A DNA stretch of 49,836 nucleotides. Source: Pseudofrankia coriaricola. Its GTDB lineage: Bacteria; Actinomycetota; Actinomycetes; Frankiales; Frankiaceae. The position numbers were made by a program, and so were the translations under genes. Where the stretch lies: the NCBI RefSeq assembly GCF_001854805.1, contig NZ_MBLO01000039.1, forward strand, positions 1 through 49,836, in the 5' to 3' direction. The notes beneath the pieces were generated by a model that was given only the letters and a program-made list of their open reading frames with translations, searched no databases and was not told where the DNA came from. Below are positions 24,277 through 31,970 of this stretch, piece after piece; position 1 is the stretch's first letter; every line of letters begins with the position of its first letter.

Positions 24277-26434
24277 GCAGGGGGTCTCGGGGCAGGCCGA
24301 GAATCCGTTCCGCGATCTGGTTCCGGGCGATCTCGGACGTGCCGCCAGCGATGGTGAGCGCACGGGTCGCCAACAGCGACCTTCCGGCGGTCCCACCGAA
24401 GCCGTCGTCGAGGGCGACGTCCTGGCCGGCGAACTCGGTCAGCAGGGTCGCGGCGCGCTGCCCGTTCTCGGCCGTGACGAGCTTGGTGACGTTGCCCTCG
24501 GGGCTGGGTCCGCTCCCGTCCAGGGCGCGGACCACTCGCCGCAGGTCAAGCAGCCGCGCGGCGATCGCCTCGGCGACGTGTTCACCCAACCGGGTCTCGG
24601 CTCCTGGCACCCGGTGCCCGTGCTGCCGGTACAGGGCGAACATCTGGTCGGCGGTGGTGCCACCGAGGTTACCGCTGAGGGTGATCCGTTCGTTGCCGAG
24701 CGTGGCGCGGGCGACGTTCCAGCCCTTGCCCGGTTCCCCCACCACGTCCGCGTCGGGGACGAACACGTCGGTGAGGACCACCTCGTTGAAGTAGTGGTCG
24801 CCGGTGAGATGGCGCAGCGGGCGCACCTGCACACCCTCGGCGGCCATGTCGACGGCCATCGTGGTGATACCGGCGTGCTTGCTCGCCGACGGGTCGGTAC
24901 GCACGGTGGCAAGGCCGTACCGGCACCGGTGGGCGTCACTGGTCCAGACCTTCTGGCCGCTCAGCACCCAGCCGCCCTGGACCTGCTCGGCTCTGGTCCG
25001 CACGGCCGCGGCGTCGGACCCGGCGCCGGGCTCGCTGAACAACTGGCACCATTGCTCCTCGCCGTAGAGCGCGGGCCGGACCCAGCGCGCGACCTGGTCC
25101 TGGGTGCCGTGCTGAACAAGGGTCAGAACCACCCAACCGGTGATCATCAGGTTGGGGACCTTGAGGCCCGCGGCCCGGAACTCCTGCTCGATGACGAGCT
25201 GGAGGCCCGCGGAGGCGCCGAGCCCCCACGGACGCGGCCAGTGCGGCTGCAGGTAGCCGGTGTCGGCCAGCCGGCGGCGCCGCTCGTCATCGGGGAGCGC
25301 CGCCAGCTCGGCGGCGAGCGCCCGGATCTCGGGCCGCGCCGCCTCGGCCTGCGCGGGCAGGTCGAACGCGGGTGCCGTCCGGGAGACGCCCGCGCCGCCC
25401 AGACGGGTCACGTCCGCGGCGGCGGTCCCCGGCGGCACGATGGCCTTGCTGGTGATCGCCCGCCGGTAGAGCAGGTGGGCGTCGTGCTCCCAGGTGTAGC
25501 CAATTCCGCCGTGTACCTGGATGTTGAGTTCCGCGTTCCTGACGAAGGCCGGTACCGCGAGGGTGGCCGCCACGGCCGCGGACAGCTCGAACTCCTCGGC
25601 TGGTCCCGCCGCGGCGCGTGCCGCGTCCCACACCGCCGCGGTCGCGAGCTCGGCGGCGACCAGCATGTTCGCGAGGTGGTGCTTCACGGCCTGGAACGAC
25701 CCGATGGTCCTGCCGAACTGTTCGCGCACCTTCGCGTAAGCCGCGGCGACCTCGACGCATTCGTGCGCGCCGCCGCTCGCCTCGGCCGCGACGAGTGTCC
25801 GCATGATCGCCTGGGCGTAGGCCAGTGCTCCCGGCAGCACGTCGCCTGGCGCCACCCGCGCCTCGGTGAGGCGGAGCCGGGCGGAGCGCCGCGACCGGTC
25901 CAACGATCCGAGGGCCTCGTCCGTCACGCCGGGGTCGGCCGTCGACACCACCACGAGGTCCTCGCCGACCGCGAGGAGCACGACGTCGGCGAGCGCGCCA
26001 CCCGGGACGACACCGGACCGACCCGACATCCGTCCGTCGCCGTCCAGGCGCAGGTCCCCGCCGAGACCGACGGCGCCGACGGCCGTGCCCGCGGCGAGTC
26101 CTGGCAGCAGGCGGGCACGCGCCTCCGGTCCTCCCCTGGCCGCGATCACCGCCGACGCCAGGACCGTCGGGAGAATGGGCCCAGGCGCGACCGCCCTACC
26201 GGTCTCCTCGAGGATCACCACAAGCTCCGGCAGCCCGAAACCGCCGCCCCCGAACTCCTCCGGCAGATGCACCCCGAGCAGACCGAGATCGGCGAACTCC
26301 TTCCAGAAGCCCGGCAGATGTTCCTCGTCGGCGTCCAACAGGGCCCGGCCGGCCGCGCGTGCCTCGCGCGAGGACAGCAGTGATCGGGTAGTCCGGGCGA
26401 GCGCCCGGTGTTCCTCGCCGATTGCTATCCCCAT
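24269..26434 (-). CDS. Tandem-domain (fused) acyl-CoA dehydrogenase
   Basis: The ATG at 26434 (MGIAIGEEHRALARTTRSLL) has GGAGGAG just upstream. The 721-residue product is about twice the usual ACAD length and holds two ACAD units. Unit 1 (about 1-345) has FADLGLLGVHLPEEFGGGGFG, EQFGRTIGSFQAVKHHLANM and GGIGYTWEHDAHLLYRRA. Unit 2 (about 365-721) has QLFSEPGAGSDAAAV, GGWVLSGQKVWTS and the C-terminal AGGTSEIARNQIAERILGLP. The layout resembles the heteromeric FadE pairs of steroid degradation, in which two different chains share FAD sites, here joined in one chain. It should introduce an alpha,beta double bond in an acyl-CoA for the divergent enoyl-CoA hydratase at 26674. Confidence 0.92.
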   Translation of the reverse strand: MGIAIGEEHRALARTTRSLLSSREARAAGRALLDADEEHLPGFWKEFADLGLLGVHLPEEFGGGGFGLPELVVILEETGRAVAPGPILPTVLASAVIAARGGPEARARLLPGLAAGTAVGAVGLGGDLRLDGDGRMSGRSGVVPGGALADVVLLAVGEDLVVVSTADPGVTDEALGSLDRSRRSARLRLTEARVAPGDVLPGALAYAQAIMRTLVAAEASGGAHECVEVAAAYAKVREQFGRTIGSFQAVKHHLANMLVAAELATAAVWDAARAAAGPAEEFELSAAVAATLAVPAFVRNAELNIQVHGGIGYTWEHDAHLLYRRAITSKAIVPPGTAAADVTRLGGAGVSRTAPAFDLPAQAEAARPEIRALAAELAALPDDERRRRLADTGYLQPHWPRPWGLGASAGLQLVIEQEFRAAGLKVPNLMITGWVVLTLVQHGTQDQVARWVRPALYGEEQWCQLFSEPGAGSDAAAVRTRAEQVQGGWVLSGQKVWTSDAHRCRYGLATVRTDPSASKHAGITTMAVDMAAEGVQVRPLRHLTGDHYFNEVVLTDVFVPDADVVGEPGKGWNVARATLGNERITLSGNLGGTTADQMFALYRQHGHRVPGAETRLGEHVAEAIAARLLDLRRVVRALDGSGPSPEGNVTKLVTAENGQRAATLLTEFAGQDVALDDGFGGTAGRSLLATRALTIAGGTSEIARNQIAERILGLPRDPLLS

Positions 26435-26624
26435 GTCTCCTCCATCCGCTGACGGGCCAGTTCCGTGGGCAGGGGGGTCGGTCAGGCACGCGGCGGGCAA
26501 CGCCGCCTGAGGTCGGCCCGCCGGCAAGGGTCCTGGGAGCTGCGCGCCCCGGCGCCAGGGAGCGGGATGGCCGGCCGCGTCGTCAACCTGTCGCCAGAGC
26601 CTGCGGCCGATGTTGACAGATCTC

Positions 26625-26651
26625 ACCAAATGGCACAAGGTCCCAATTGGT
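26625..26651. promoter_or_regulatory. Candidate operator in the ACAD/enoyl-CoA hydratase divergent promoter
   Basis: Half-sites accaaatgg (26625-26633) and ccaattggt (26643-26651) form an inverted repeat matching at 8 of 9 positions with a 9-bp spacer. It starts 7 bp after a consensus -35-like ttgaca (26613-26618), so a bound protein would block a rightward promoter. The TetR regulator encoded behind the hydratase (27566-28243) is the natural candidate. Confidence 0.5.
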
Positions 26652-26673
26652 ACGTCGGTCCGGCAGGTGGGAG

Positions 26674-27522
26674 ATGGTGGTGCTGGCCAACAGCGATCTG
26701 TACCTTCGGAGCACGCCGGAGGCGGGGCGGACCGTCCTGGCCGACACCCCTGCCCCGGGCGTCCGGTTGCTGACGCTCAACCGGCCGGAACGCCTCAACG
26801 CGATGTCCGGTGAGCTGGTCCGGGACCTGCACGCGGCGCTCGACGAGGTGGCGGCGGACGACGAGTGCCGCGTCGTCGTGCTGACCGGTGCTGGCCGGGG
26901 ATTTTGCGCGGGGCTCGACCTGCACGAGCCGCCGAAGCCGAGCAAGGCAGGTTCCGGCCCGCAGACGGGGATGCGGGTCCAGCAGGCCATAGCGTCCCTG
27001 GTTCCCAAGCTGCGCAACCTGCGCCAGCCCGTGATCGCGGCGATCAACGGCCCGGCGTCCGGCGGTGGCTTCGCGCTGGCCCTCGCCAGCGACGTGCGGG
27101 TCGCCGCCACGTCGGCGAGGTTCAACGCCGCCTTTGTGCGCGTCGGGCTGTCGGGCTGCGACATCGGCGTCAGCTGGCTGCTCCCCCGGCTGATTGGGGC
27201 CAGCCGTTCCCACGAGCTGCTGCTCACCGGCCGTCTCGTCGACGCCGACGAGGCGCTCCGTATCGGTCTGGTCAACCGCGTCGTCGACGACGGCAAGGTG
27301 GTGGACGCGGCGCTGGAGACGGCCGCGCTGATCTGCGCCAACAGCCCCATGGGCGTATGGATGACCAAGGAGGTCAGCTGGAGCCAGCTGGAGGTCGGCA
27401 GCCTGCAGGCCGGCATTGACCTGGAGAACCGCACCCAGGTCCTCACGTCCTACACCCAGGACCGGCAGGAACAGGTCAGCGCGTTCCTGGGGCGACGTTC
27501 CCCGAACTACACCGATTCATGA
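26674..27522 (+). CDS. Enoyl-CoA hydratase/isomerase family protein
   Basis: The 282-residue protein (from the ATG at 26674, with ggtgggag directly upstream; a TTG at 26647 is an alternative) is a crotonase: LLTLNRPERLNAMSGELVRD, GAGRGFCAGLDL (first oxyanion-hole strand), AINGPASGGGFALALASDVR (second oxyanion-hole Gly) and RLIGASRSHELLLTGRLVDA. It should hydrate or isomerise an enoyl-CoA, the product of the divergent tandem acyl-CoA dehydrogenase. A TetR gene follows 43 bp downstream. Confidence 0.92.
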   Translation: MVVLANSDLYLRSTPEAGRTVLADTPAPGVRLLTLNRPERLNAMSGELVRDLHAALDEVAADDECRVVVLTGAGRGFCAGLDLHEPPKPSKAGSGPQTGMRVQQAIASLVPKLRNLRQPVIAAINGPASGGGFALALASDVRVAATSARFNAAFVRVGLSGCDIGVSWLLPRLIGASRSHELLLTGRLVDADEALRIGLVNRVVDDGKVVDAALETAALICANSPMGVWMTKEVSWSQLEVGSLQAGIDLENRTQVLTSYTQDRQEQVSAFLGRRSPNYTDS

Positions 27523-27565
27523 CGGCCGGGCCGACGTGACGCCCGATGTGAGAGTCTCCGGACCG

Positions 27566-28243
27566 ATGGACGCGCCAAAAAGATCGCTTCGCGATCGGAA
27601 GAAGGAACGCACCTTCGAGCAGGTCGCCCGGACCGCGGTCAGGCTCGCCATGGAGCACGGTCTCGCGGCGGTCCGGGTCGAGGACATCTGCGAGCGAGCC
27701 GAGATCGGCCGGTCGACCTTCTTCCGCTATTTCGACTCGAAGGAGAGCTGCTTCGTCGCCGGCGTGCATCAGGGGCACCTCGAGACGGTCCTGGCCGCCA
27801 TCGAGGCCCGCCCGGCGGACGAGGGACCGCTCACGGCGTTGTGCAACGCCTTCCTGGCGATCCAGGAGGACTGGCGCAGGCAGCGCGACGTCCTGATCCT
27901 CGACGCGCGGCTGCGGGCCGAGGTCCCGGCGGTGCGGGCGCACGCCAGCGCCAAACACCTGGACTGGGAAACCTCGATCGCGGCGGCGATCGCGCCGCGG
28001 TTCGCCACCCCGGACGTCGATCTCTTCCAGGCGCGCGTCATGGCCGGAAGCGTGCTGTGCGCCGTTCGGCTGGGGACGGAGAAGTGGCTCGCCGGGGAGG
28101 CGAACTATTCCCCGGCCGTGGAAATCGCGGCGGCCTTCACCGTTCTCCGCTCGTACGTGGCCGTCGAGGCCCCAGAGGCGGGCGAAACCGGAGAGGCGGG
28201 CGAGGCCGGCGGCGGTGAGCCGGGGAGTTCCGGCCACCGTTAG
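27566..28243 (+). CDS. TetR/AcrR-family transcriptional regulator
   Basis: The 225-residue product (ATG at 27566; a GTG at 27536 is also possible) starts basic, then has a typical TetR DNA-binding domain: TFEQVARTAVRLAMEHGLAAV, VEDICERAEIGRSTFFRYFDSKE (helix-turn-helix plus recognition helix). The C-terminal half is the variable ligand pocket and ends in a Gly/Glu-rich low-complexity tail. Its position behind the enoyl-CoA hydratase suggests it controls that unit and the divergent dehydrogenase, plausibly through 26625-26651. Confidence 0.9.
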   Translation: MDAPKRSLRDRKKERTFEQVARTAVRLAMEHGLAAVRVEDICERAEIGRSTFFRYFDSKESCFVAGVHQGHLETVLAAIEARPADEGPLTALCNAFLAIQEDWRRQRDVLILDARLRAEVPAVRAHASAKHLDWETSIAAAIAPRFATPDVDLFQARVMAGSVLCAVRLGTEKWLAGEANYSPAVEIAAAFTVLRSYVAVEAPEAGETGEAGEAGGGEPGSSGHR

Positions 28244-28292
28244 CTCTCTCGCCACGCTGGCCAGGAAAGCCTGACGCCTGAAGGAAGACAAC

Positions 28293-29309
28293 ATGAAGGT
28301 TGACGCGATCGTTCATGACGATCTGGCGTTGGTGGGGGAGCGGGCCCGGTTGGCGGAGGAGCTCGGGTTCGACGGGATGAACGTCGCCGAGGTCGCGCAC
28401 GACCCATTCCCGCCACTGACGCTGGCCGCCGTGGCGACAGAGCGGATCAGGCTGGGTACCGGGATCGCCGTGGCGTTCGCGCGCAGCCCGATGACGCTCG
28501 CCGTGCTTGCCTCCGATCTGCAGCGGCTCTCGCGCGGCAGGTTCGTGCTGGGCATCGGCAGCCAGATCAAGCCGCACATCACCCGACGGTTCTCGATGCC
28601 ATGGTCGCGTCCGGCGGCACGGATGCGGGAGTATGTCGCGGCCATGCGGGCGATCTGGGCGTCCTGGGCCATCGGCGAACCGCTGCGTTTCGAAGGCGAG
28701 TTCTACCAGCACACCCTGATGACGCCGATGTTCAGTCATGGCCCGTCCGAGTACGGGGACCCGGCGGTGTTCGTCGCCGCGGTCGGGCCGGCGATGACCG
28801 CGGTGGCCGGCGAGGTGGCCGACGGCCTGCTGGCGCATGCCTTCACCACCTCCGACTATCTGCGGGAGGTGACCCTGCGCCACCTGGAGCGGGGGCTGGC
28901 GGCCGCCGGCCGGACCCGGGCCGACCTCCAGGTCTCCGTCCCGGTTTTCGCGGTCACGGGCCGGGACGAGGCGGAGCTGGCGGCGAACCTGGGCGCGGTG
29001 CGCCATCAGCTCGCCTTCTACGGGTCCACCCCGGCCTACCGGCCCGTGCTGGAACACCACGGCTGGGGCGAGCTCGGCGACGAGCTGCATCTGCTGTCCA
29101 AACGGGGCGAGTGGGCGCGGATGGCGCAGGCAGTGCCCCGCGAGGTGGTGGAGGCGTTCGCGGTCGTCGCCGAGCCCGCCGCGCTCGCCGGCGAGATCGC
29201 CCGCCGCTGGAGCGGCCTGGTCGACCGGGTACAGATCGGTCTGCCAGACAACGACCCGGAGCGGATGGTGGCCAGCGCGGCCATGATCAAGGAGCTGGCC
29301 CAGAGGTAG
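28293..29309 (+). CDS. LLM-class F420-dependent oxidoreductase
   Basis: The ATG at 28293 follows GAAGGAAGA. The 338-residue luciferase-like protein has RARLAEELGFDGMNVAEVAHDPF, RIRLGTGIAVAFARSPM, ASDLQRLSRGRFVLGIGSQ, VFVAAVGPAMTAVAGEVADG and a C-terminal DRVQIGLPDNDP. The pattern matches the actinobacterial F420-dependent branch (TIGR03617-like) better than FMN monooxygenases. It probably reduces or oxidises a pathway intermediate with F420. It lies 44 bp before the next gene on the same strand, likely one operon. Confidence 0.88.
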   Translation: MKVDAIVHDDLALVGERARLAEELGFDGMNVAEVAHDPFPPLTLAAVATERIRLGTGIAVAFARSPMTLAVLASDLQRLSRGRFVLGIGSQIKPHITRRFSMPWSRPAARMREYVAAMRAIWASWAIGEPLRFEGEFYQHTLMTPMFSHGPSEYGDPAVFVAAVGPAMTAVAGEVADGLLAHAFTTSDYLREVTLRHLERGLAAAGRTRADLQVSVPVFAVTGRDEAELAANLGAVRHQLAFYGSTPAYRPVLEHHGWGELGDELHLLSKRGEWARMAQAVPREVVEAFAVVAEPAALAGEIARRWSGLVDRVQIGLPDNDPERMVASAAMIKELAQR

Positions 29310-29353
29310 CTCGTGCCCCTCGTGCCACCGACATTGCCCACGGGAGGACCATC

Positions 29354-30328
29354 ATGACCACCGTCGAAGGCCGGCCATCAGTGCACCTGCCAGCGCGCGA
29401 CATTCCCATCCCGTCGTCGGTCAGCCCCGAGGCGCGGGCAATCCTCGCCGCGCCACGGCAGGCGGAGGCCGGCTACCCGCCGCTCGGTGACGTGGCTGCC
29501 TGGAAGAAGATGATCGCCGGCCGGGATGAATCGCTGGCCGCGATGGTGGGCAGTCGGCCGGTCGACGCCGCGGTGACCGTCGAAGATGCCGACGTCGACG
29601 GCGTGCCGGTCTATGTGGTCACGCCTTCCGGCGCGCCCGACGGCCGGGTCTACCTGGACGTCCACGGCGGCGCGCTGATCGTCGGCGGTGGGGCGGTCTG
29701 CCGGGAGATGGCCGTGCGCACCGCGGCCCGGCTGGGCACGCGGGTCTGGGCGGTCGACTACCGGATGCCGCCCGACCACCCGTACCCGAGGCCGCTGGAC
29801 GACTGCGTTTCCGTTTACCGGGCGCTGCTGGGGGACTACCGTCCCGAGCAGATCATCGTCGGTGGCGCGTCCGCCGGCGGCAACCTGGCGGCGGCGCTGC
29901 TGCTGCGGGCACGCGACGAGGGGCTGCCGCTGCCGGCCGCCGCGGTGCTGAACACCCCGGAGGTCGACCTCACCGAATCCGGCGACTCCTTCCAGACGAA
30001 CCTGGGCCTCGACCCAGTGCTGCCGGGGAGCCTCATGCCGGTGAACCAGCTCTACGCCGCTGGCCACGACCTGGCCGCCCCCTACCTCTCCCCGCTGTTC
30101 GGCGACTTCGCCAAGGGCTTCCCGCCCACCCTGCTCACGACCGGCACCAGGGACCTGTTCCTGTCGAACACGGTGCGGATGCACCGCGCGCTGCGCGCCG
30201 CCGGTATCTCCGCCGAGTTGCACGTCATGGAGGCGGCCGGCCACGCCGGCTTCCTCGGCATGGCCCCGGAGGATGCCGATCTAAACCGTGAGGTCCGCCG
30301 CTTCGTCGACGCCCACTGGCCCGGCTGA
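29354..30328 (+). CDS. Alpha/beta hydrolase, hormone-sensitive-lipase type
   Basis: The ATG at 29354 has GGGAGGA upstream. The 324-residue esterase has the HSL-family oxyanion motif DVHGGALIVGGG, VDYRMPPDHPYPRPLDDC, the nucleophile elbow GGASAGGNLA, TTGTRDLFLSN carrying the catalytic Asp, and AAGHAGFLG with the His. The frame is open well upstream, but that sequence is the antisense-like shadow of the LLM gene. It likely cleaves a short-chain ester or lactone. Confidence 0.9.
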   Translation: MTTVEGRPSVHLPARDIPIPSSVSPEARAILAAPRQAEAGYPPLGDVAAWKKMIAGRDESLAAMVGSRPVDAAVTVEDADVDGVPVYVVTPSGAPDGRVYLDVHGGALIVGGGAVCREMAVRTAARLGTRVWAVDYRMPPDHPYPRPLDDCVSVYRALLGDYRPEQIIVGGASAGGNLAAALLLRARDEGLPLPAAAVLNTPEVDLTESGDSFQTNLGLDPVLPGSLMPVNQLYAAGHDLAAPYLSPLFGDFAKGFPPTLLTTGTRDLFLSNTVRMHRALRAAGISAELHVMEAAGHAGFLGMAPEDADLNREVRRFVDAHWPG

Positions 30329-30709
30329 CGGCTCCCGGCCTCGGCTGAGCTGGCGCCGCGCGGTCGCACGGCGAGGTCAGCAGTACCCACCACGCCGACG
30401 CCGGACTTGCCGGCGAGACCGGTCCGCGCGGGATCGGGTAGCGGTTCGCATTGTGGTCACCCAAGTCCACAAGATTAAGTATATTCAAACCCCGCTACGG
30501 GAGCGGCGGGGGTTGTCGTCAGGGCGAGGTCGTACGCCGCCTTCCGACATTTCATGACTGGTCGCTCCGTCCGGAGCCGGTAATTGGGCAGGGTCGGCGT
30601 AAGCTCAGGTCGCTGGGAAGCAGCCGGCCTGCCGCGCGTCAGCGTCGTGGCTCTACGAGCCTCAGGCTCAGCCCGGGCACGTCGGTGATCTCCCTTGGAG
30701 AGGCACCCT
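30329..30709. other. Intergenic region with an AT-rich patch and hairpin
   Basis: About 380 bp without a credible gene. An AT-rich patch at 30466-30490 (agattaagtatattcaaa) could contain a promoter. Next to it, 30488-30514 can fold: aaccccgc against gcgggggtt with one bulged G. The flanking T-rich side is to the left, so as a terminator it would serve leftward transcription, but no leftward gene is near. Confidence 0.4.
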
Positions 30710-30943
30710 ATGTCCGCTGAGAATGGTTCCGCCTCCACGCCGTCCACGTCCGCGGGCGTGCTAGGTAGCCGGTACGGCACGTGCGATGGCAAGTCCGCGT
30801 TCGCCAGGGAGACCAGCCCTGGTAGCTGGCAGGTCAAGGTGCACGATCCCACCAGTCCGCGCGCGGGCCACGACGGTTGGGTGATGATCGGCTCCGGCTG
30901 GCCGACGTTGGCCGAGGCGGCCGCCGCTACCGGCCTGTCCTGA
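30710..30943 (+). CDS. Small protein of unknown function, 77 aa
   Basis: The ATG at 30710 is preceded by GGAGAGG at good spacing. The product is soluble-looking with a Ser/Thr-rich N-terminus and a more ordered C-terminal part (SWQVKVHDP, GHDGWVMIGSGWPTLAEAA). I recognise no family and see no signal or membrane segment. The codon third positions are GC-rich, as expected for real genes here. It lies 62 bp before the broken phosphoesterase gene. Confidence 0.55.
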   Translation: MSAENGSASTPSTSAGVLGSRYGTCDGKSAFARETSPGSWQVKVHDPTSPRAGHDGWVMIGSGWPTLAEAAAATGLS

Positions 30944-31005
30944 GCCCGCGCCGTGCCGCCCAACGACGGTGGCGGCGCGACGGTAGTGGGCGTGGCGGTC
31001 GGCCT

Positions 31006-31460
31006 ATGACGCGTCTGGCTGTTCTGTCGGATATCCACGTCTGTCGGATATCCACGGCAACACCCGGGCGTTGGAGACCGTGCTGGCCGAGGTTGCCGAC
31101 GTCGATCTGGTCCTCAATCTCGGGGACATTCTGTCCGGCGCGGTCGATCCTCGCGGGACGCTCGACCTGCTCGCGGACCGGCCGGACATTCTGACTATCC
31201 GCGGCAACCACGAACGTCAGATCCTCACGTTCTCGGCGGAGCGGATGAGTACCTCTGACCGTCATGCGGCGGATGTGCTCACCACGGCGGACCGGGCCTG
31301 GCTGGCGGGCTTGCCGGAGACGGTCGAGCCGGCGCCCGGGGTGTTCGCCTTCCACGCGAGCCCCGGTGAAGATCTGCGCTATCTCAACGAGACGGTCACC
31401 GCGGCTGGCCTGCGCCCGGCGACCGTCGCGGAGATCGTGGAACGTCTCGGCGACGCCTGA
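31006..31460 (+). pseudogene. Metallophosphoesterase gene frameshifted by a 17-bp tandem duplication
   Basis: The ATG at 31006 begins MTRLAVLSDIH, the classical first metal motif of calcineurin-like phosphoesterases. A perfect 17-bp tandem duplication (31023-31056) then shifts the frame, and that frame reads nonsense. Removing one unit restores VLSDIHGNTRALETVLAEVA continuing into LVLNLGDILSG, TIRGNHERQ (GNHE motif) and FAFHASPGED to the stop at 31460. Without the DxH of the start, a product from an internal TTG (31071) could not bind both metals. The intact ancestor would be about 145 residues, short for the family. Loss of one unit would restore the gene, so the inactivation is potentially reversible. 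Confidence 0.85.
31023..31056 (+). repeat. 17-bp tandem duplication
   Basis: The unit tctgtcggatatccacg is present at 31023-31039 and again at 31040-31056. Its length is not a multiple of three, and it sits exactly over the DxH metal-binding motif of the phosphoesterase. Confidence 0.95.
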
Positions 31461-31655
31461 CGATGACCCGCCTCGCCCGGCGTCGGTCATCCGGATCCGG
31501 ATGACCGACCCTCCCGTTGGTCAACCAGATCCCCCGACGCTGACCGTCCAGCCCGCGGGCCTGATCGGGGCCGGGACCGTTGCCCGGCGGCTCGGTTGGA
31601 GCCCTCGGTACGAGATCCCGATACCGGCCGCGCGCCCAGACCTCGACGCCACTAG

Positions 31656-31684
31656 TTGCGAAGATATCGCAACAACGACATAGT
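31656..31684 (+). promoter_or_regulatory. Candidate Nur box overlapping a promoter for the nickel permease
   Basis: The palindrome ttgcgaagatatcgcaa (31656-31672) has the form TTGCga-N5-tcGCAA. This matches the layout of the Streptomyces Nur (nickel-uptake regulator, Fur family) consensus tTGCaa-N5-ttGCAA. Its left half-site also serves as a -35 (ttgcga), with a -10-like catagt at 31679-31684 after a 17-bp spacer. A wider inverted repeat, gccacta (31648-31654) with tagtggc (31681-31687), frames the same site. Nickel-loaded Nur would repress transcription of the permease gene at 31971. The implied leader is about 280 nt and contains hairpin repeat copy 2. Confidence 0.65.
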
Positions 31685-31721
31685 GGCATGGTGACTGTGC
31701 TGGCAGGGCTTCGAAGTCCTC

Positions 31722-31797
31722 CCGCTAGTGATCCTGGGGACAACGGCCGCCGGGTGTGCGAAGGAAGATCATTTTCGCACACCCTTTGGCCCGCTAG
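31722..31797. repeat. Hairpin repeat, copy 2 of 3
   Basis: This copy is nearly identical to copy 3, apart from its termini. It reads ccgctagtgatcctgg through to ggcccgctag. The stem is gggtgtgcgaa (31752-31762) against ttcgcacaccc (31774-31784), 11 bp perfect around an 11-nt loop. It lies in the leader of the nickel/cobalt permease, about 170 bp before the start codon, in the same plus-strand orientation as copy 1. Confidence 0.9.
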
Positions 31798-31970
31798 CCG
31801 GAGGTATCCCGCCCGGCCCGCTCGGTGACCGCGGGTGCCTGGCCGCCAACAAGCTCCAGCAAGATCAGAAGACCGTCTCGCGGACAGGTCCCAGCGGGGC
31901 CGGGTTCTTCGCCGGTCCGCTCCTGAGAGCCGCGCACCCGCGCCTGCTCCCCGTAGCAAGGAGACACCAC

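Noticed and set aside
30488-30514. Hairpin as an intrinsic terminator for the HSL-type esterase
   Set aside because: It is 160 bp past the stop and its T-rich side is on the wrong side for rightward transcription.
31721-31797. cccgctag at both ends of repeat copy 2 as a target-site duplication
   Set aside because: Comparison with copies 1 and 3 shows that similar bases belong to the element ends themselves, so it is not evidence of transposition.
31800-31900. Cobalamin-riboswitch-like box (gatcagaagacc) in the permease leader
   Set aside because: The short similarity to a B12 box is not accompanied by the conserved upstream core in a sensible arrangement, and the Nur box explains control better.
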